Shown: piece by piece, positions 1 through 59,175 of the stretch | Layout: every line of letters begins with the position of its first letter | Position numbering within the stretch: position 1 is the stretch's first letter | Assembly (NCBI RefSeq): GCF_030463535.1 | Contig: NC_132894.1 | Location: 13,289,433 to 13,353,432, forward strand | Length of the DNA: 64,000 bases | Direction: 5' to 3' | Source: Salminus brasiliensis | Taxonomy: Eukaryota; Chordata; Actinopteri; Characiformes; Bryconidae | Made by a program: the position numbers and the translations under genes | The notes under the pieces: generated by a model | Told to the model about the DNA's origin: nothing | The model's database searches: none | Seen by the model: the letters and a program-made list of their open reading frames with translations, nothing else

Positions 1-1605
1 ATTATATCGAGGGGACGATTTATCGAAATGATGGGAACAAATTATTATATCGAGGGGACGATTTGTCAAATGATGGGAACGAATTATTATATCGAGGGGA
101 CGATTTGTCAAATGATGGGAACGAATTATATCGAGGGGACGATTTGTCAAATGATGGGAACGAATTATAATATCGAGGGGACAATTTATCAAATGATGGG
201 AACAAATTATATCGAGGGGACGATTTGTCAAATGATGGGAATGAATTATAATATCGAGGGGACGATTTATCGAAATGATGGGAACGAATTATATCGAGGG
301 GACGATTTGTCAAATGATGGGAATGAATTATTATATCGAGGGGACGATTTGTCAAATGATGGGAACGAATTATAATATCGAGGGGACGATTTATCAAATG
401 ATGGGAACAAATTATTATATCGAATGGACGATTTATCGAAATGATGGGAACAAATTATTATATCGAGGAGACGATTTGTCAAATGATGGGAATGAATTAT
501 TATATCGAGGGGACGATTTGTCAAATGATGGGAATGAATTATTATATCGAATGGACGATTTATCGAAATGATGGGAACAAATTATTATATCGAGGGGACG
601 ATTTGTCAAATGATGGGAATGAATTATTATATCGAGGGGACGATTTGTCAAATGATGGGAACGAATTATAATATCGAGGGGACGATTTATCGAAATGATG
701 GGAACAAATTATATCGAGGGGACGATTTGTCAAATGATGGGAATGAATTATAATATCGAGGGGACGATTTATCGAAATGATGGGAACGAATTATATCGAG
801 GGGACGATTTGTCAAATGATGGGAATGAATTATTATATCGAGGGGACGATTTGTCAAATGATGGGAACGAATTATAATATCGAGGGGACGATTTATCAAA
901 TGATGGGAACAAATTATTATATCGAATGGACGATTTATCGAAATGATGGGAACATTATTATATCGAGGGGACGATTTATCAAATGATGGGAACAAATTAT
1001 TATTTTGAGGGGACGATTTATCGAAATGATGGGAACAAATTATTATATCGAGGGGACGATTTGTCAAATGATGGGAACAAATTATAATATCGAGGGGAAG
1101 ATTTATCAAATGATGGGAGAAAATTATTATATCGAATGGACGATTTATCAAATGATGGGAACGAATTATTATATTGAGAGGACGATTTATCGAAATGATG
1201 GGAACGAATTATATCGAGGGGACGATTTATCAAATGATGGGAATGAATTATTATATCGAGGGGACGATTTGTCAAATGATGGGAACGAATTATAATATCG
1301 AGGGGATGATTTATCAAATGATGGGAACAAATTATTATATCGAATGGACGATTTATCGAAATGATGGGAACAAATGATTATATCGAGAAAACGATTTATC
1401 AAATGATGGGAACTAATTATTATATTGTGGGGACGATTTATCAAATGATGGGAACAAATTATTATATCAAGGGGAATGATCGGAACGAATTATTTTATCA
1501 AGGGGCGATTTATCGAAATGATGAGAACAAATTATTATATCGAGGGAACGATTTATCAAATGATGGGAATGAACTATTATATCGAGAGAACGATTTATTA
1601 AGTTA
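1..1605. repeat. Minisatellite array, 39-43 bp units
   Basis: About 38 head-to-tail copies of an AT-rich unit with a core like CGAGGGGACGATTTGTCAAA followed by TGATGGGAACGAATTAT. Units are mostly 42 or 39 bp, differing by one ATT/TAA-type triplet; a one-base variant (TCGAAATG versus TCAAATG) gives 43 or 40 bp. Copies become diverged after about 1350 and the array ends near 1605. It is already under way at base 1, so it is truncated by the window. Because 42 and 39 are multiples of three, both strands carry long repetitive open frames; I regard these as non-coding. Confidence 0.95.
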
Positions 1606-2026
1606 GGAGAATGCTATTTCAAATACTGGGAATACTATATTTTCCTAATTTGACACTCCATAGTAATCAAAACACATCATATGCATTTACAGTAAGGTAA
1701 TGTGCATCGTGCATATGAAGCCTGAATCACAGACAAGACAATGACTGTGATTTATTTTCTTTCTCTTTGCTTTTAAATGCATCTTTCTAGAAGTTTGACA
1801 AGCGGTGTTTTGTGGCCTGTGCAAAAAAAGCTGATCACAGCATTGTTTTCACTGGTGCACGCCTACACAATAGATCAGTGAACAGCCTAGACAGCTCACA
1901 GGCCTGGCCAATGAGAGGGAGAGTGTATTTCAGGCATAGGTTGTTAGTTGTGTAAACCACTCTACTGTGGATACACTGGGGGCCACAGAGGGAATGTTCC
2001 AATCAGTCAGCATTGTACTGGCGGCC
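1606..2026. other. Non-coding upstream flank of lgsn
   Basis: Unique-looking sequence between the minisatellite and the lgsn TATA box. I see no exon, RNA gene or clear repeat here. It would contain the proximal lgsn promoter, but I recognise no specific transcription-factor site with confidence. Confidence 0.5.
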
Positions 2027-2034
2027 TATAAAAG
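2027..2034 (+). promoter_or_regulatory. TATA box of lgsn
   Basis: TATAAAAG lies 80 bp upstream of the proposed lgsn start codon at 2114. A start site about 25-30 bp downstream would give a 5' UTR of roughly 55 bases. A strong TATA box suits a tissue-restricted, highly expressed lens gene; this is inferred from position only. Confidence 0.6.
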
Positions 2035-2113
2035 ATGCGCTCGGCCATAGCTCTTGTTTCAACTTAGAGCTCACAAAATTTGAAACCACTGGCTTAAAGG
2101 AACTGAAGAGACG

Positions 2114-4472
2114 ATGCAAAAATCTGAAGAGTCTACAGAGAAAGTACGGTCTTTCAGATTTCTTTGCGAAAACAGAATGCTGTGCTAGGTTTTTGCTGAT
2201 TTCTGCATGTTTCTAACTATGAATCATTTCTGTTCATCTAGGAGACAGCCTCTACAGATTCAGACCAAGTAGATGGAGGCAATGTGAGCCACAGCAGAAA
2301 GAAGGGGGTGAAGGTTAGTGGTAAACACGTAGCCTCTTCAGACTGGGACAGAAAAGGGACCCCTGTGCCCATAGCCCAGACAACTTTTTCCACTCCAAGT
2401 CCTGCTGACAATCCCACAATCATTTCTATTGGGCCACACTTTCGGCCCACTGTCTCCACTGAATCCCAGGACCAGGACTATGCCAGTAATGATGAATGGG
2501 GTAGAGAAGGCCACCAGGGCCGTCCACCCGTCACAGAAGGAGGTGTTTCTAGACAAACAGTGGAGGAACTGAAGAATCTTTTAAGAGAGAGCTCCTTGCT
2601 AAGGGACGAAGGTCGGCCAGTTAGTCCCCACAGCCACACGCCCGGACAGAGGGTGGATTGCAGACCAGATGAGGTACCATCTAAGTCCTTTTCAACATTC
2701 AAACCTATTCTTGCAAGTAGCAGAAGAGCCTCAAGACCACGAGAAGGTGCTTCGTCTGGCTGGGATTCTGGTGGGTCGTCTGGGACCGACAGTCATACAA
2801 GCAGGACGTCTGGTATTAGGTCCCCCACCAGTGATAGAACCCACTCTAGAGACACATGGTCATCACAGTCAGGTCAGTGTGCATCTATTGTACCTCTACA
2901 CTATCTGTGTTTTACTGAAGCGTTTTTAATGCTTTTAATTTTTATATGCTTCTTAGATAACAGGGACAATTCCCAGACAGAAGCTCATGGATCTCAAAAC
3001 TTCATTTCTGAGCTTGAACAGATAAAGCAGCAGATCTCCAGGGAAAACATTGGCTTTGTCCGCTTTGAAGCAACAGATCTCCATGGTGTGTCTAGATCCA
3101 AGATGGTCCCAACTCGCTTCTTTCATGTAAATACCTCCCTGCTTAATTGATACTATTGATTGTATGACCTGTTTTTCAGTGTACATTAATGGAAGAAACT
3201 GATAGCTTACGTTTCCTATACCCTATTTACATTATGTGGATAAATGTAAGTTTGAGCATATTAATGATTCTGTTATTGGCAATGCAGGAAAAAGCTGTGT
3301 ATGGTGTGCCCATGCCCAGAAGCTACCTGGAGCTGACACTGAGCCCAAAAGACAATGAGGTTGATCATTCAACTGCTGCCAATTTTAGCAGTGATGTACT
3401 TCTGGTCCCTGATCTCTCCACCTTCCGGGTCCTCCCCTGGACTGAACACACTGCTCGTATCATTTGTGATCCCTGCACTATCACTGGAATGCCACTGCGC
3501 ACCTCTCCTCGTCTTATTGCTAAGCTGATGCTTGGTCAGCTTCAAAGCATGGGGTTCTCCTTCTATTCCTCCTTCACATATGAATGCTGCATCTTGGGAG
3601 CGCCAGAACGTTTGGGCCCCAAAGTCATATTCTTTCCTGCCACTACTTTGCTGAGCAATCATGACCTGCCCTTCCTACAGCAGCTGGTGAGAGGGATGTA
3701 CCACATGGGCACTGATGTGGACAGCTTTGCCTCTGCCAGCGGTCCTGGACAGATGGAGATCTGCTTCAAGCCTAAGTTTGGAATCGAAGCTGCTGACAGT
3801 GCCTTCACCTTTCGGACTGGAATTAAAGAGATGGCCAGGAAGCATAACTACATTGCCACCTTCCTCACTGATGACACCATCTACAACTCAGGACTACTCT
3901 CCCACAGCTTATGGGACGCCAATGGCAGGAAAAGTCTTTTCCACTCAGGCGCTGGGGAGCTGTCTGATATTGGCAAGAAATGGCTCGGGGGGCTTCTCCA
4001 CCACTCACCAGCTTTGAGTTGCCTGCTGGCGCCAGGGATTGGCTGCCGCAGTCAGTTTACTAAAGGCAAAGATTCGAAGCACCCCTTCTACGCCACATGC
4101 GGCTGCAATGACAACAGTTGTGCCTTTAATGTGAAGATTCATGGTGGGCGGGAAATGCACATTGACAACAGGCTTGGCTCAGCGATGGCAAACCCTTACA
4201 TAGTTATGGCAGCCACCGTAGCAGCTGGACTGGATGGTATTAAGCGGAACCTAAGCATAGAACAGAGTCTTAACAGAGCTCCAAACCAGCAGAAACAGTT
4301 CACGATCCCGGTTAAACTGGAGGATGCTTTAGACGCCCTTGCAGAAGACGCTGTGATCCGTGGGTCATTGGGTGAGCCGTTTGTGCAGTATTTCATCGCC
4401 ATGAAACGCCTTGAGATTGAGACAGAGGAGCTTGATGCAGACAGGAACAAAGGCCTGGAATATTTCATCTAG
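2114..4472 (+). CDS. lgsn: Lengsin (glutamine synthetase-like lens protein), four exons
   Basis: Coding exons are 2114-2143, 2242-2872, 2957-3126 and 3288-4472, all with GT-AG boundaries and matching phases, giving 671 codons to a TAG stop. Residues 1 to about 235 form a Ser/Thr/Gly-rich, probably disordered extension. The glutamine synthetase N-terminal beta-grasp begins near residue 254 (FVRFEATDLHGVSRSK, matching the D-x-x-G-x-x-R-x-K pattern), and the catalytic-barrel fold fills the last exon (ASGPGQMEICFKP; later NRLGSAMANPYI and AAGLDGI). Lengsin is known as a lens protein of this fold reported to lack synthetase activity; I infer the same here. Human lengsin is about 509 residues, so the extension is long. 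The start codon was chosen because it follows the TATA box and joins exon 2 in phase. Exon 1 is the least certain part. Confidence 0.9.
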
Positions 4473-4583
4473 ATAGATTTTCTATTTCATGTAGAAGTAG
4501 TACATGTAGAAGGAGAACAACTTGCACTCAAAATTATATCATATGAATGAATTGAAGGTCCATTTATTTACACAATGAAGACA

Positions 4584-4589
4584 AATAAA
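4584..4589 (+). terminator. Poly(A) signal of lgsn
   Basis: AATAAA lies 112 bases after the lgsn stop codon. Cleavage would fall near 4600-4615, giving a short 3' UTR that ends just before the predicted 3' end of the convergent myom2 transcript. Confidence 0.7.
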
Positions 4590-4696
4590 AGCTTCTGTTG
4601 ATCCATATGGAAGAACTGTGTTTTCTGTTGTTTAGGAAAGCTCTCTAAAGATGCACAGACCACAGACATTCAGCAGAGAGAAGTTGATCACTGGTT

Positions 4697-4702
4697 TTTA
4701 TT
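4697..4702 (-). terminator. Poly(A) signal of myom2
   Basis: TTTATT on the + strand reads AATAAA on the - strand, 434 bases beyond the myom2 stop codon. It is the best canonical signal before the lgsn 3' end. Cleavage would fall near 4675-4685, leaving under about 100 bp between the two convergent transcripts. Confidence 0.55.
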
Positions 4703-5135
4703 TGGCAACACAAAGCAATAGGAAGCTACAGAACAAGATGAGACAGGTAATGATGCCATTTCCAAAGATGGTGTCTGTTTTTAGTAAACAGCACTTTTTA
4801 GTGTCAACTTCATAACCTTTATATTTTTAGTTTGGAGAGTGTAACATATAAGAACACAAACTTGCAAGCTATGCTGGCCATTTACCTTGAGGGTGAAGAC
4901 CATGTTTTGAGTTCTAAGCTGATCAAACAATCTACTCGAACCCATCAAACATGGCAAAAATGCAAACATGCATAAATGCAAAGGTCAATGGGTTAATGAG
5001 TAAGAGATCATTTGATTCATAAGTCAATGTAAGAAGACAAACTATATGGATATCAACGTTTCTAATGCAGTAAGCAATCTGTAAATGTTTGCAGTATCAG
5101 CATTTGAAACAACCTGGGCAGCAAAAGCATTTTGT

Positions 5136-26591
<21,456 letters not shown>

Positions 26592-27492
26592 GGCCCTCGT
26601 ATGTTGAGGAAAACTTCAGGAGACACCCGACAGTCACACCATGTTTCATTTAGTCAAAGTCAACATGTACAGTCATGAAATGCTGATTGTGACACAAATT
26701 ACGTAGACACACGTACACTGGTGTTACTGGTGTTACTGGTAATAGGGGTCATTACAAGTCTATTAACCAACTGGTGACAACTGCTTTCAGTGGAATTCTA
26801 ATTAGCCCCCATTAGTTACACTTGAGGCAATACAATTAGCTATGGTAATTAGCTAGCTATCTACATGTGGGGGGTTAACTGGTGGTGGTGGGGGGTGGGG
26901 GGTCAAAACAGAAAGGCTCCCAGGGGCATTGCTTCATCAAGAGAAAGTGTCCAAAAAGCCCACCCAAGAAGGCCAAGAAGGAATGGCCCAGTAGCCTAAA
27001 AACAGCAACGGAGGAGTGAGGAAAAGTGCAAGCGAGACAAATGAATCCCTGACCTTTGAATTCCAGAAATAGACTAGGCTTCACACAGGGAGGGTGTCTC
27101 TTGTTAACTTTTATATATATATATATATACATATTTTTATTTACACAGAAATAAATAAATTAATTAATTATTAATAATAATAATAATAATAAATAAGCAG
27201 GCCAAACCTTCTAACAAGTACAAAATAGGTTCTAAAAGAAATAGCTTCCCAACTTCCCGAGCACGTTAGCCAATTTTCCCACCTAGACTAAGGTAGCCTC
27301 GCTGGCTCCCCAGCACAAACACAGTCCTCTGGGTGGAACGTGGACACCTGTCCCACAGCCACCCTCACAATGTCTTCATTTCTTTCCCCACGTAGGTTAC
27401 CTATCATTAAAAGTGCTCCCTGTGGCCGAAGACACACCGGGGGAGCTTCAGTAAGCAGAAACGTTGACGGAATAATGAATATAAACTGCGAC

Positions 27493-27620
27493 TTACCCCA
27501 AGAGAAATGAACAGCGTTGAGCGTTGGAAGACCAGCCCGAGAGCACTTGGAAGGCTCTTGCTGATGGTCACAAAAATAATGCCCTCACTTAGGGAATGCC
27601 TTCTCCCTCTCCCACCCCAT
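27493..27620 (-). other. myom2: Probable non-coding first exon of myom2
   Basis: On the - strand a good donor, CTTGGG|gtaagt, lies at 27493-27498, and a TATA-like element lies about 130 bp upstream in transcription. No in-frame start codon joins to exon 2, so it would be 5' UTR only. The matching acceptor is probably the CTCCTGAAG| just upstream of the coding ATG, near 26615. This is inferred from splice-like signals; RNA evidence is needed. Confidence 0.4.
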
Positions 27621-27638
27621 GTATGGAGACCCTTAAGA

Positions 27639-27648
27639 CTATATATAG
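27639..27648 (-). promoter_or_regulatory. TATA/MEF2-type element upstream of myom2
   Basis: CTATATATAG is a perfect match to the MEF2 consensus YTA(A/T)4TAR and also serves as a TATA box. It lies upstream of the proposed first exon. MEF2 control is expected for sarcomeric genes; the function here is inferred from sequence and position. Confidence 0.45.
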
Positions 27649-27699
27649 CATTTACCTCAGTTTTCAAACTCATTCTGCCCAGTTTGCAAAGGGATGAGA

Positions 27700-29472
27700 A
27701 GAAACGGGGTATTCTAAAGAGGAAATAACTTAGGTTTGGGGTTTGGGGGGTTAGCCAGGGGTTGTTTTTGCATGGAATTTGACCAGATTCGGTGGAAACA
27801 GGACGTTTCTGACTTGTGTAGCTAACAGTCAGGTGAAAAGGCTGAAAGTTTGAAGTACAACACTTTCTTGGATGTAGCGAAATTCTGTCAGAGGTTCAGC
27901 ATATCAGCCTTTTATACACCGATGGCACATGTACATATTAAACAACAACAACAAAAAGCATTATTTAATCTATATAACTTATATCATTTTTTTAGCAATT
28001 ATTTATTTTATTGCATTTTAAAAAGCTACTTTCACGTAAAATAGTATTACATCTTGCTCTGAAGTCCTTTTTAGGGTTCTTTGATTCACCCTCCCTCTTG
28101 CAGCAGTTGCCAAGGACTATTTTTAACACGAGATCAAAGTTTCAGACCCAGACAGAGCACGATATCCTCATCAGTGCAGTTCCATTACAGATATAGTGGA
28201 GGAATAAGGTCTAATAAATCTAATGCATAATCCCGTGGACCTGTAGTTCATCTAATTCTTCTAATCATCTAAATTCATCTAATCTAATTACGCTACGGGG
28301 AAGAATCGGACTAACGTACGCAGTTAAGAGGGAAACTGGCGGCTGCTGGTCTTTGCTCTTTCCAATATGACGAATCTGGCAGCGTTAATCATCTGAACGA
28401 GGCGCAGGTTCAGTGTTAGGCCAGTCATTATAAGACTCCCAATTCAACCCAAATCTGAAGAGTTATTCAGTTATTTGAGACTTTTTTATTTTATTTTAAT
28501 AATGCATGTTTTGGGCGGTTTACATATAGGTTAGGTTTTGCATAACCCAATAGCTTCTCTTGGCCCCCTCCGCAGGAGTCACAGGACAGCCTTCTCCCAT
28601 GACTGAACCCTGGGCTAAACGGTTTTAGGAAATTAATGTTTTTTTTTTCTCTTCTTTTTTTAGTCTTTTACTCAAGATTAGTTTAAACGGACTAAATTGT
28701 AAAAAAGAAAAAAGAAAAAAAAAAAAAAAAGAACATGAGGCCTTATGAGGCCACTTGCATCACTCTCTTTAATGGTGATCTCACTCACAGTCAATGGACA
28801 ATCTGAACAGTCTAGTTATGTCATATAAACAGAGAGGTGTCGCCCTCTAGCGGCGAAGAGCCCCGTTAGTCTGTCTGATCGGCTAGTATTGTGTGTAGCA
28901 TTTCTCAGAGATGCATTAAATGTGATGCATTTACACACACACATATTTTAAATATAATATAGATGCGTGTTATCATCTATTTATTTAAATTAAAATGTCT
29001 GTGTGACTATGTCGTACAGATAAAGATTTGAGTTCTTGACAATGGTGGTAATGGGAACTAGGAGTCAACACAACTATGGCCATAGTATGCCTAATCCAAA
29101 TGTCCCCTGAAACTGCATGCCTGCATTTTGTATGTAATAACAAGCTTAAAAAAATGTTTTCAGCCAAAACCTTTTCTCAAAACTATCATGAAACTAGATT
29201 TCAACGTATCAGACAATGTATTTGTAGCCACTTTATGCCCTAGCTTTTCTTCATGAGAACTTACAGAGGCATTAAATGCTCCAGACGCATGTTTTCATTT
29301 ACCATTAGTTGCTCTAGTACGCCACCTTTCATCAGATCATTGATTCATCGAACCACTCTGGATAACTGTGTATAAATGCTAACTATAGAATCAAGCCCCT
29401 TTAAAAGACTTGCTGCATTCATTTATAAACATGACACAGAACACCTTAGACTTCAGACCATGGTGACAGCGT
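27700..29472. other. Intergenic region between myom2 and ly75
   Basis: No convincing exon on either strand. There are homopolymer runs near 28640-28730, otherwise AT-rich unique sequence. It would hold the distal myom2 promoter. Confidence 0.5.
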
Positions 29473-29478
29473 TTTATT
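29473..29478 (-). terminator. Candidate poly(A) signal of ly75
   Basis: TTTATT on the + strand (AATAAA on -) lies about 1.56 kb beyond the ly75 stop. If used, the 3' UTR would span about 29455-31036 and include the (CA)56 tract. Other signals cannot be excluded. Confidence 0.35.
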
Positions 29479-29720
29479 GAGCAGTGATCAGTTTCTTCCA
29501 CAGACAGAAACAAATGGATTCAGGAACTATAAATGTTAACCAAAGATAAACTAGACATTCCCTTTGGTTAATTGTTTTGATTGGGGCGAATCTGACAAAT
29601 CTGAACTGGAATGGGGGATCATAATCAATTACTATCAAACAATTTCAGAACAGTCTTTGGTTTACATATCTAAAATATCAATCAGTCAACATCACTAAAG
29701 CATAAAAGATATTTACAAAA

Positions 29721-29835
<115 letters not shown>

Positions 29836-31036
29836 CACCCAGCGCAGTGCTGTTGAAGTGTTGTATAGGGTTGCATATTTTCTCAAAAACACCTCAGAAC
29901 TTCCTCCCATTGTGCTTGAACAATCCAAAAGCAGTTAATTGGGAAAACAGTGCTTTAAAGTGCTTTACATATCAGTAGTTTGAGTGCATAGAACAGGAGA
30001 GGTAAACTCAATCACCTTCAGCGTAATAACTCACATTAACACAGGTCCCACTTCACTTCAGGCGTTTCATACATCCAAGTCGTTTATAAAAAAAAAAAAA
30101 AAAAAGATGTTACTCGTACTGCAAATACTGTAATAGACTGTAACAAATTGGCTTGGAGTGGTGGTGCATTACAATGCAACAATGTCTAATATTCCTTCAG
30201 AGTATGATGTGCTTTTGTTGACATAATTGATGGAAGCCCATAATTAAGTGGGACCTTGTCACCTGCGGGGTACAAGTGTATAAGCAGTCACCAGAGTTTT
30301 GGCCAGCTTGATGACTAAAGTTTGGTTCAGAAAAGCAGCTGCTTCTATGTACACTAGTTTGAGGATCCTGCCAAAAATCTACACCATTACTAGGAGTTAA
30401 AAGGAGAAGTAAACAGTGAACAGGACAGACCCAGCAAAAACAGTAAGAATCTGTCAGAGCAGACTGCACAATAGAAATTGTTATGCAGAAAGTGCATCAA
30501 TTCAGTATCTGATGAACATTCAAATCTAACATTCAGATCTTAATTAGATGGAGAACAAAAATAAACTTTAAACTTAAAAATGATCCCAGTTTTAGTATTA
30601 AAAAAAAGTAACAGTAAGAAATCAGTGCTAGCTTACAAGAAACCCTGTCCAAAAAACAAAACAAAACCCAATCATCCAGCACTGCCACAGTACCCAGAAC
30701 AACACACAAATACCTTAAATACTGCAGCATGTTTTGGCAGTATTCTCATTTAAAAACATACCAAAACCATTAAGACACATTAAATTAAAAATAAAACCAC
30801 CACATTTAGGTAAATCTACAAAACCATTGGCATTCCTTCAGTATATTAATTAGAAAAGCAAAACCCGTAAAGCCTGTCAAACCGCGGGACTGAGGAGTAC
30901 TGAGACTGAAATAATAAATTAAACGCTGTCGTTGGAACACTTGCTTGGCTGTTTCCTGTTGTGGTATAGTGGAGTGTTTACACCGAAAGGCACATAAACA
31001 TCTCGTTTTTTTTTTTTTTTTGGTTTTCTGCAACTT

Positions 31037-57575
<26,539 letters not shown>

Positions 57576-57760
57576 GATTTCAAAACTTAAGGATACTGCT
57601 TTCAGTCATTCGACTCTTCAAAACTACCATAACACTTCAGGTTACGCCGCTACTCCTCTCACGCTGAGCCGCTCTGCCTTCCCCTCCCAACGACTCGCAG
57701 CTCCTGAACCATTTTCTGTTTCTGTTATTGCCCTCCTAAATGCAGCCTCCTGATTGGTCA

Positions 57761-58312
57761 ACTGTCAAATGCGCAACTGGCCCAAAAGCCACGCCCCAAC
57801 ATGGCATGGCCTGTCGATTATTCTCGGCCCAGAGTGGGAGCTATTGACTGGCACGGGAACAATGTGCGACCCTCATCCCATTACAAACCGTGACACACAT
57901 CTGATTGTTGTAGACACTATTTGTACGAGTGTGTACACCTTATCCAACGCTTCCTCTGAGACCAATTGTATTGATGGTAACACTGTCCCTGTTTGCTGCA
58001 GTAAAAGCCTCTACTTTTATGGGGTTTCTACAGAATGAAAAGAAGTCTTACTGGGCGAGGGAGTGGGATTTTTTTGTGGCAGGTCAAGTCAAATTTAGAG
58101 CATCTTAAAGTAGCGGATTTTCCTAATTAGAAGGCATACCTTCCATATTACAATACATCATTGGGAATATGCATTGAGAAGTGAGAAATCAAGCATCTGT
58201 ATTCAGTTTCTGTTGCATTAAGAAAATCTCAATACACTTCCTTTTTTAAGATAAATACTTTTAGATGATATACTCACCGAGAAAAAGTGAGTGAAAAAAA
58301 AGTGAGTAAAAC
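57761..58312. other. Intergenic DNA upstream of ly75, no clear feature
   Basis: Unique-looking sequence between the ly75 promoter and the 68-bp satellite. No exon was recognised. Confidence 0.45.
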
Positions 58313-59175
58313 TACTAAAGCCTGAGTAGACTGGTAAATCACTGTGCTGATCAGTTATTTATCTCAGTGTTACTGAGCTCTACTAAAGCCTGAGTAGACT
58401 GATAAATCACTGTGCTGATCAGTTATTTATCTCAGTGTTACTGAGCTCTACTAAAGCCTGAGTAGACTGATAAATCACTGTGCTGATCAGTTATTTATCT
58501 CAGTGTTACTGAGGTCTGATGAAGCATGAGTAGACTGATAAATCACTGTGCTGATCAGTTAGTATCTCAGTGTTACTGAACTCTACTAAAGCCTGAGTAG
58601 ACTGATAAATCACTGTGCTGATCAGTTATTTATCTCAGTGTTACTGAACTCTACTAAAGCCTGAGTAGACTGATAAATCAATGTGCTGATCAGTTATTTA
58701 TCTCAGTGTTACTGAACTCTACTAAAGCCTGAGTCGACTGATAAATCACTGTGCTGATCAGTTATTTATCTCAGTGTTACTGAACTCTACTAAAGCCTAA
58801 GTAGACTGATAAATCACTGTGCTGATCAGTTATTTATCTCAGTGTTACTGAGGTCTGATGAAGCATGAGTAGACTGATAAATCACTGTGCTGATCAGTTA
58901 TTTATCTCAGGGTTACTGAGCTCTACTAAAGCCTGAGTAGACTTATAAATCAATGTGCTGATCAGTATTTATCTCAGTGTTACTGAATCTGCTAAAGCCT
59001 GAGTAGACTGATAAATCACTGTGCTGATTAGTTATTTATCTCAGTGTTACTGAGCTCCGCTAAAGCCTGAGTAGACTGATAAATCAATGTGCTAAACAGT
59101 ATTTATCTCAGTGTTACTGAATCTGCTAAAGCCTGAGTAGACTGATAAATCACTGCGCTGATCAGTAATTTATAT
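58313..59175. repeat. 68-bp satellite array, about 12.7 copies
   Basis: The unit is TACTAAAGCCTGAGTAGACT, then a part with CTGATAAATCACTG, then CTGATCAGTTATTTATCTCAG and GTGTTACTGAGCTC. The first four unit starts are 58313, 58381, 58449 and 58517, exactly 68 bp apart. A variant unit with TGATGAAGCATGAG recurs five units later (58517 and about 58856), and the last units alternate two types, so some higher-order duplication has occurred. Confidence 0.95.

Noticed and set aside
20-1606. Many overlapping open frames on both strands in the minisatellite
   Set aside because: They are produced by repeat units of 42 and 39 bp, occur on both strands at once, and are broken by one-base unit variants.
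4196-4468. Open frame on the - strand inside lgsn
   Set aside because: A shadow of the lgsn last exon, with no independent signals.
58313-59175. Possible CRISPR-like array
   Set aside because: Units are contiguous with no unique spacers, in an animal genome; this is a satellite.
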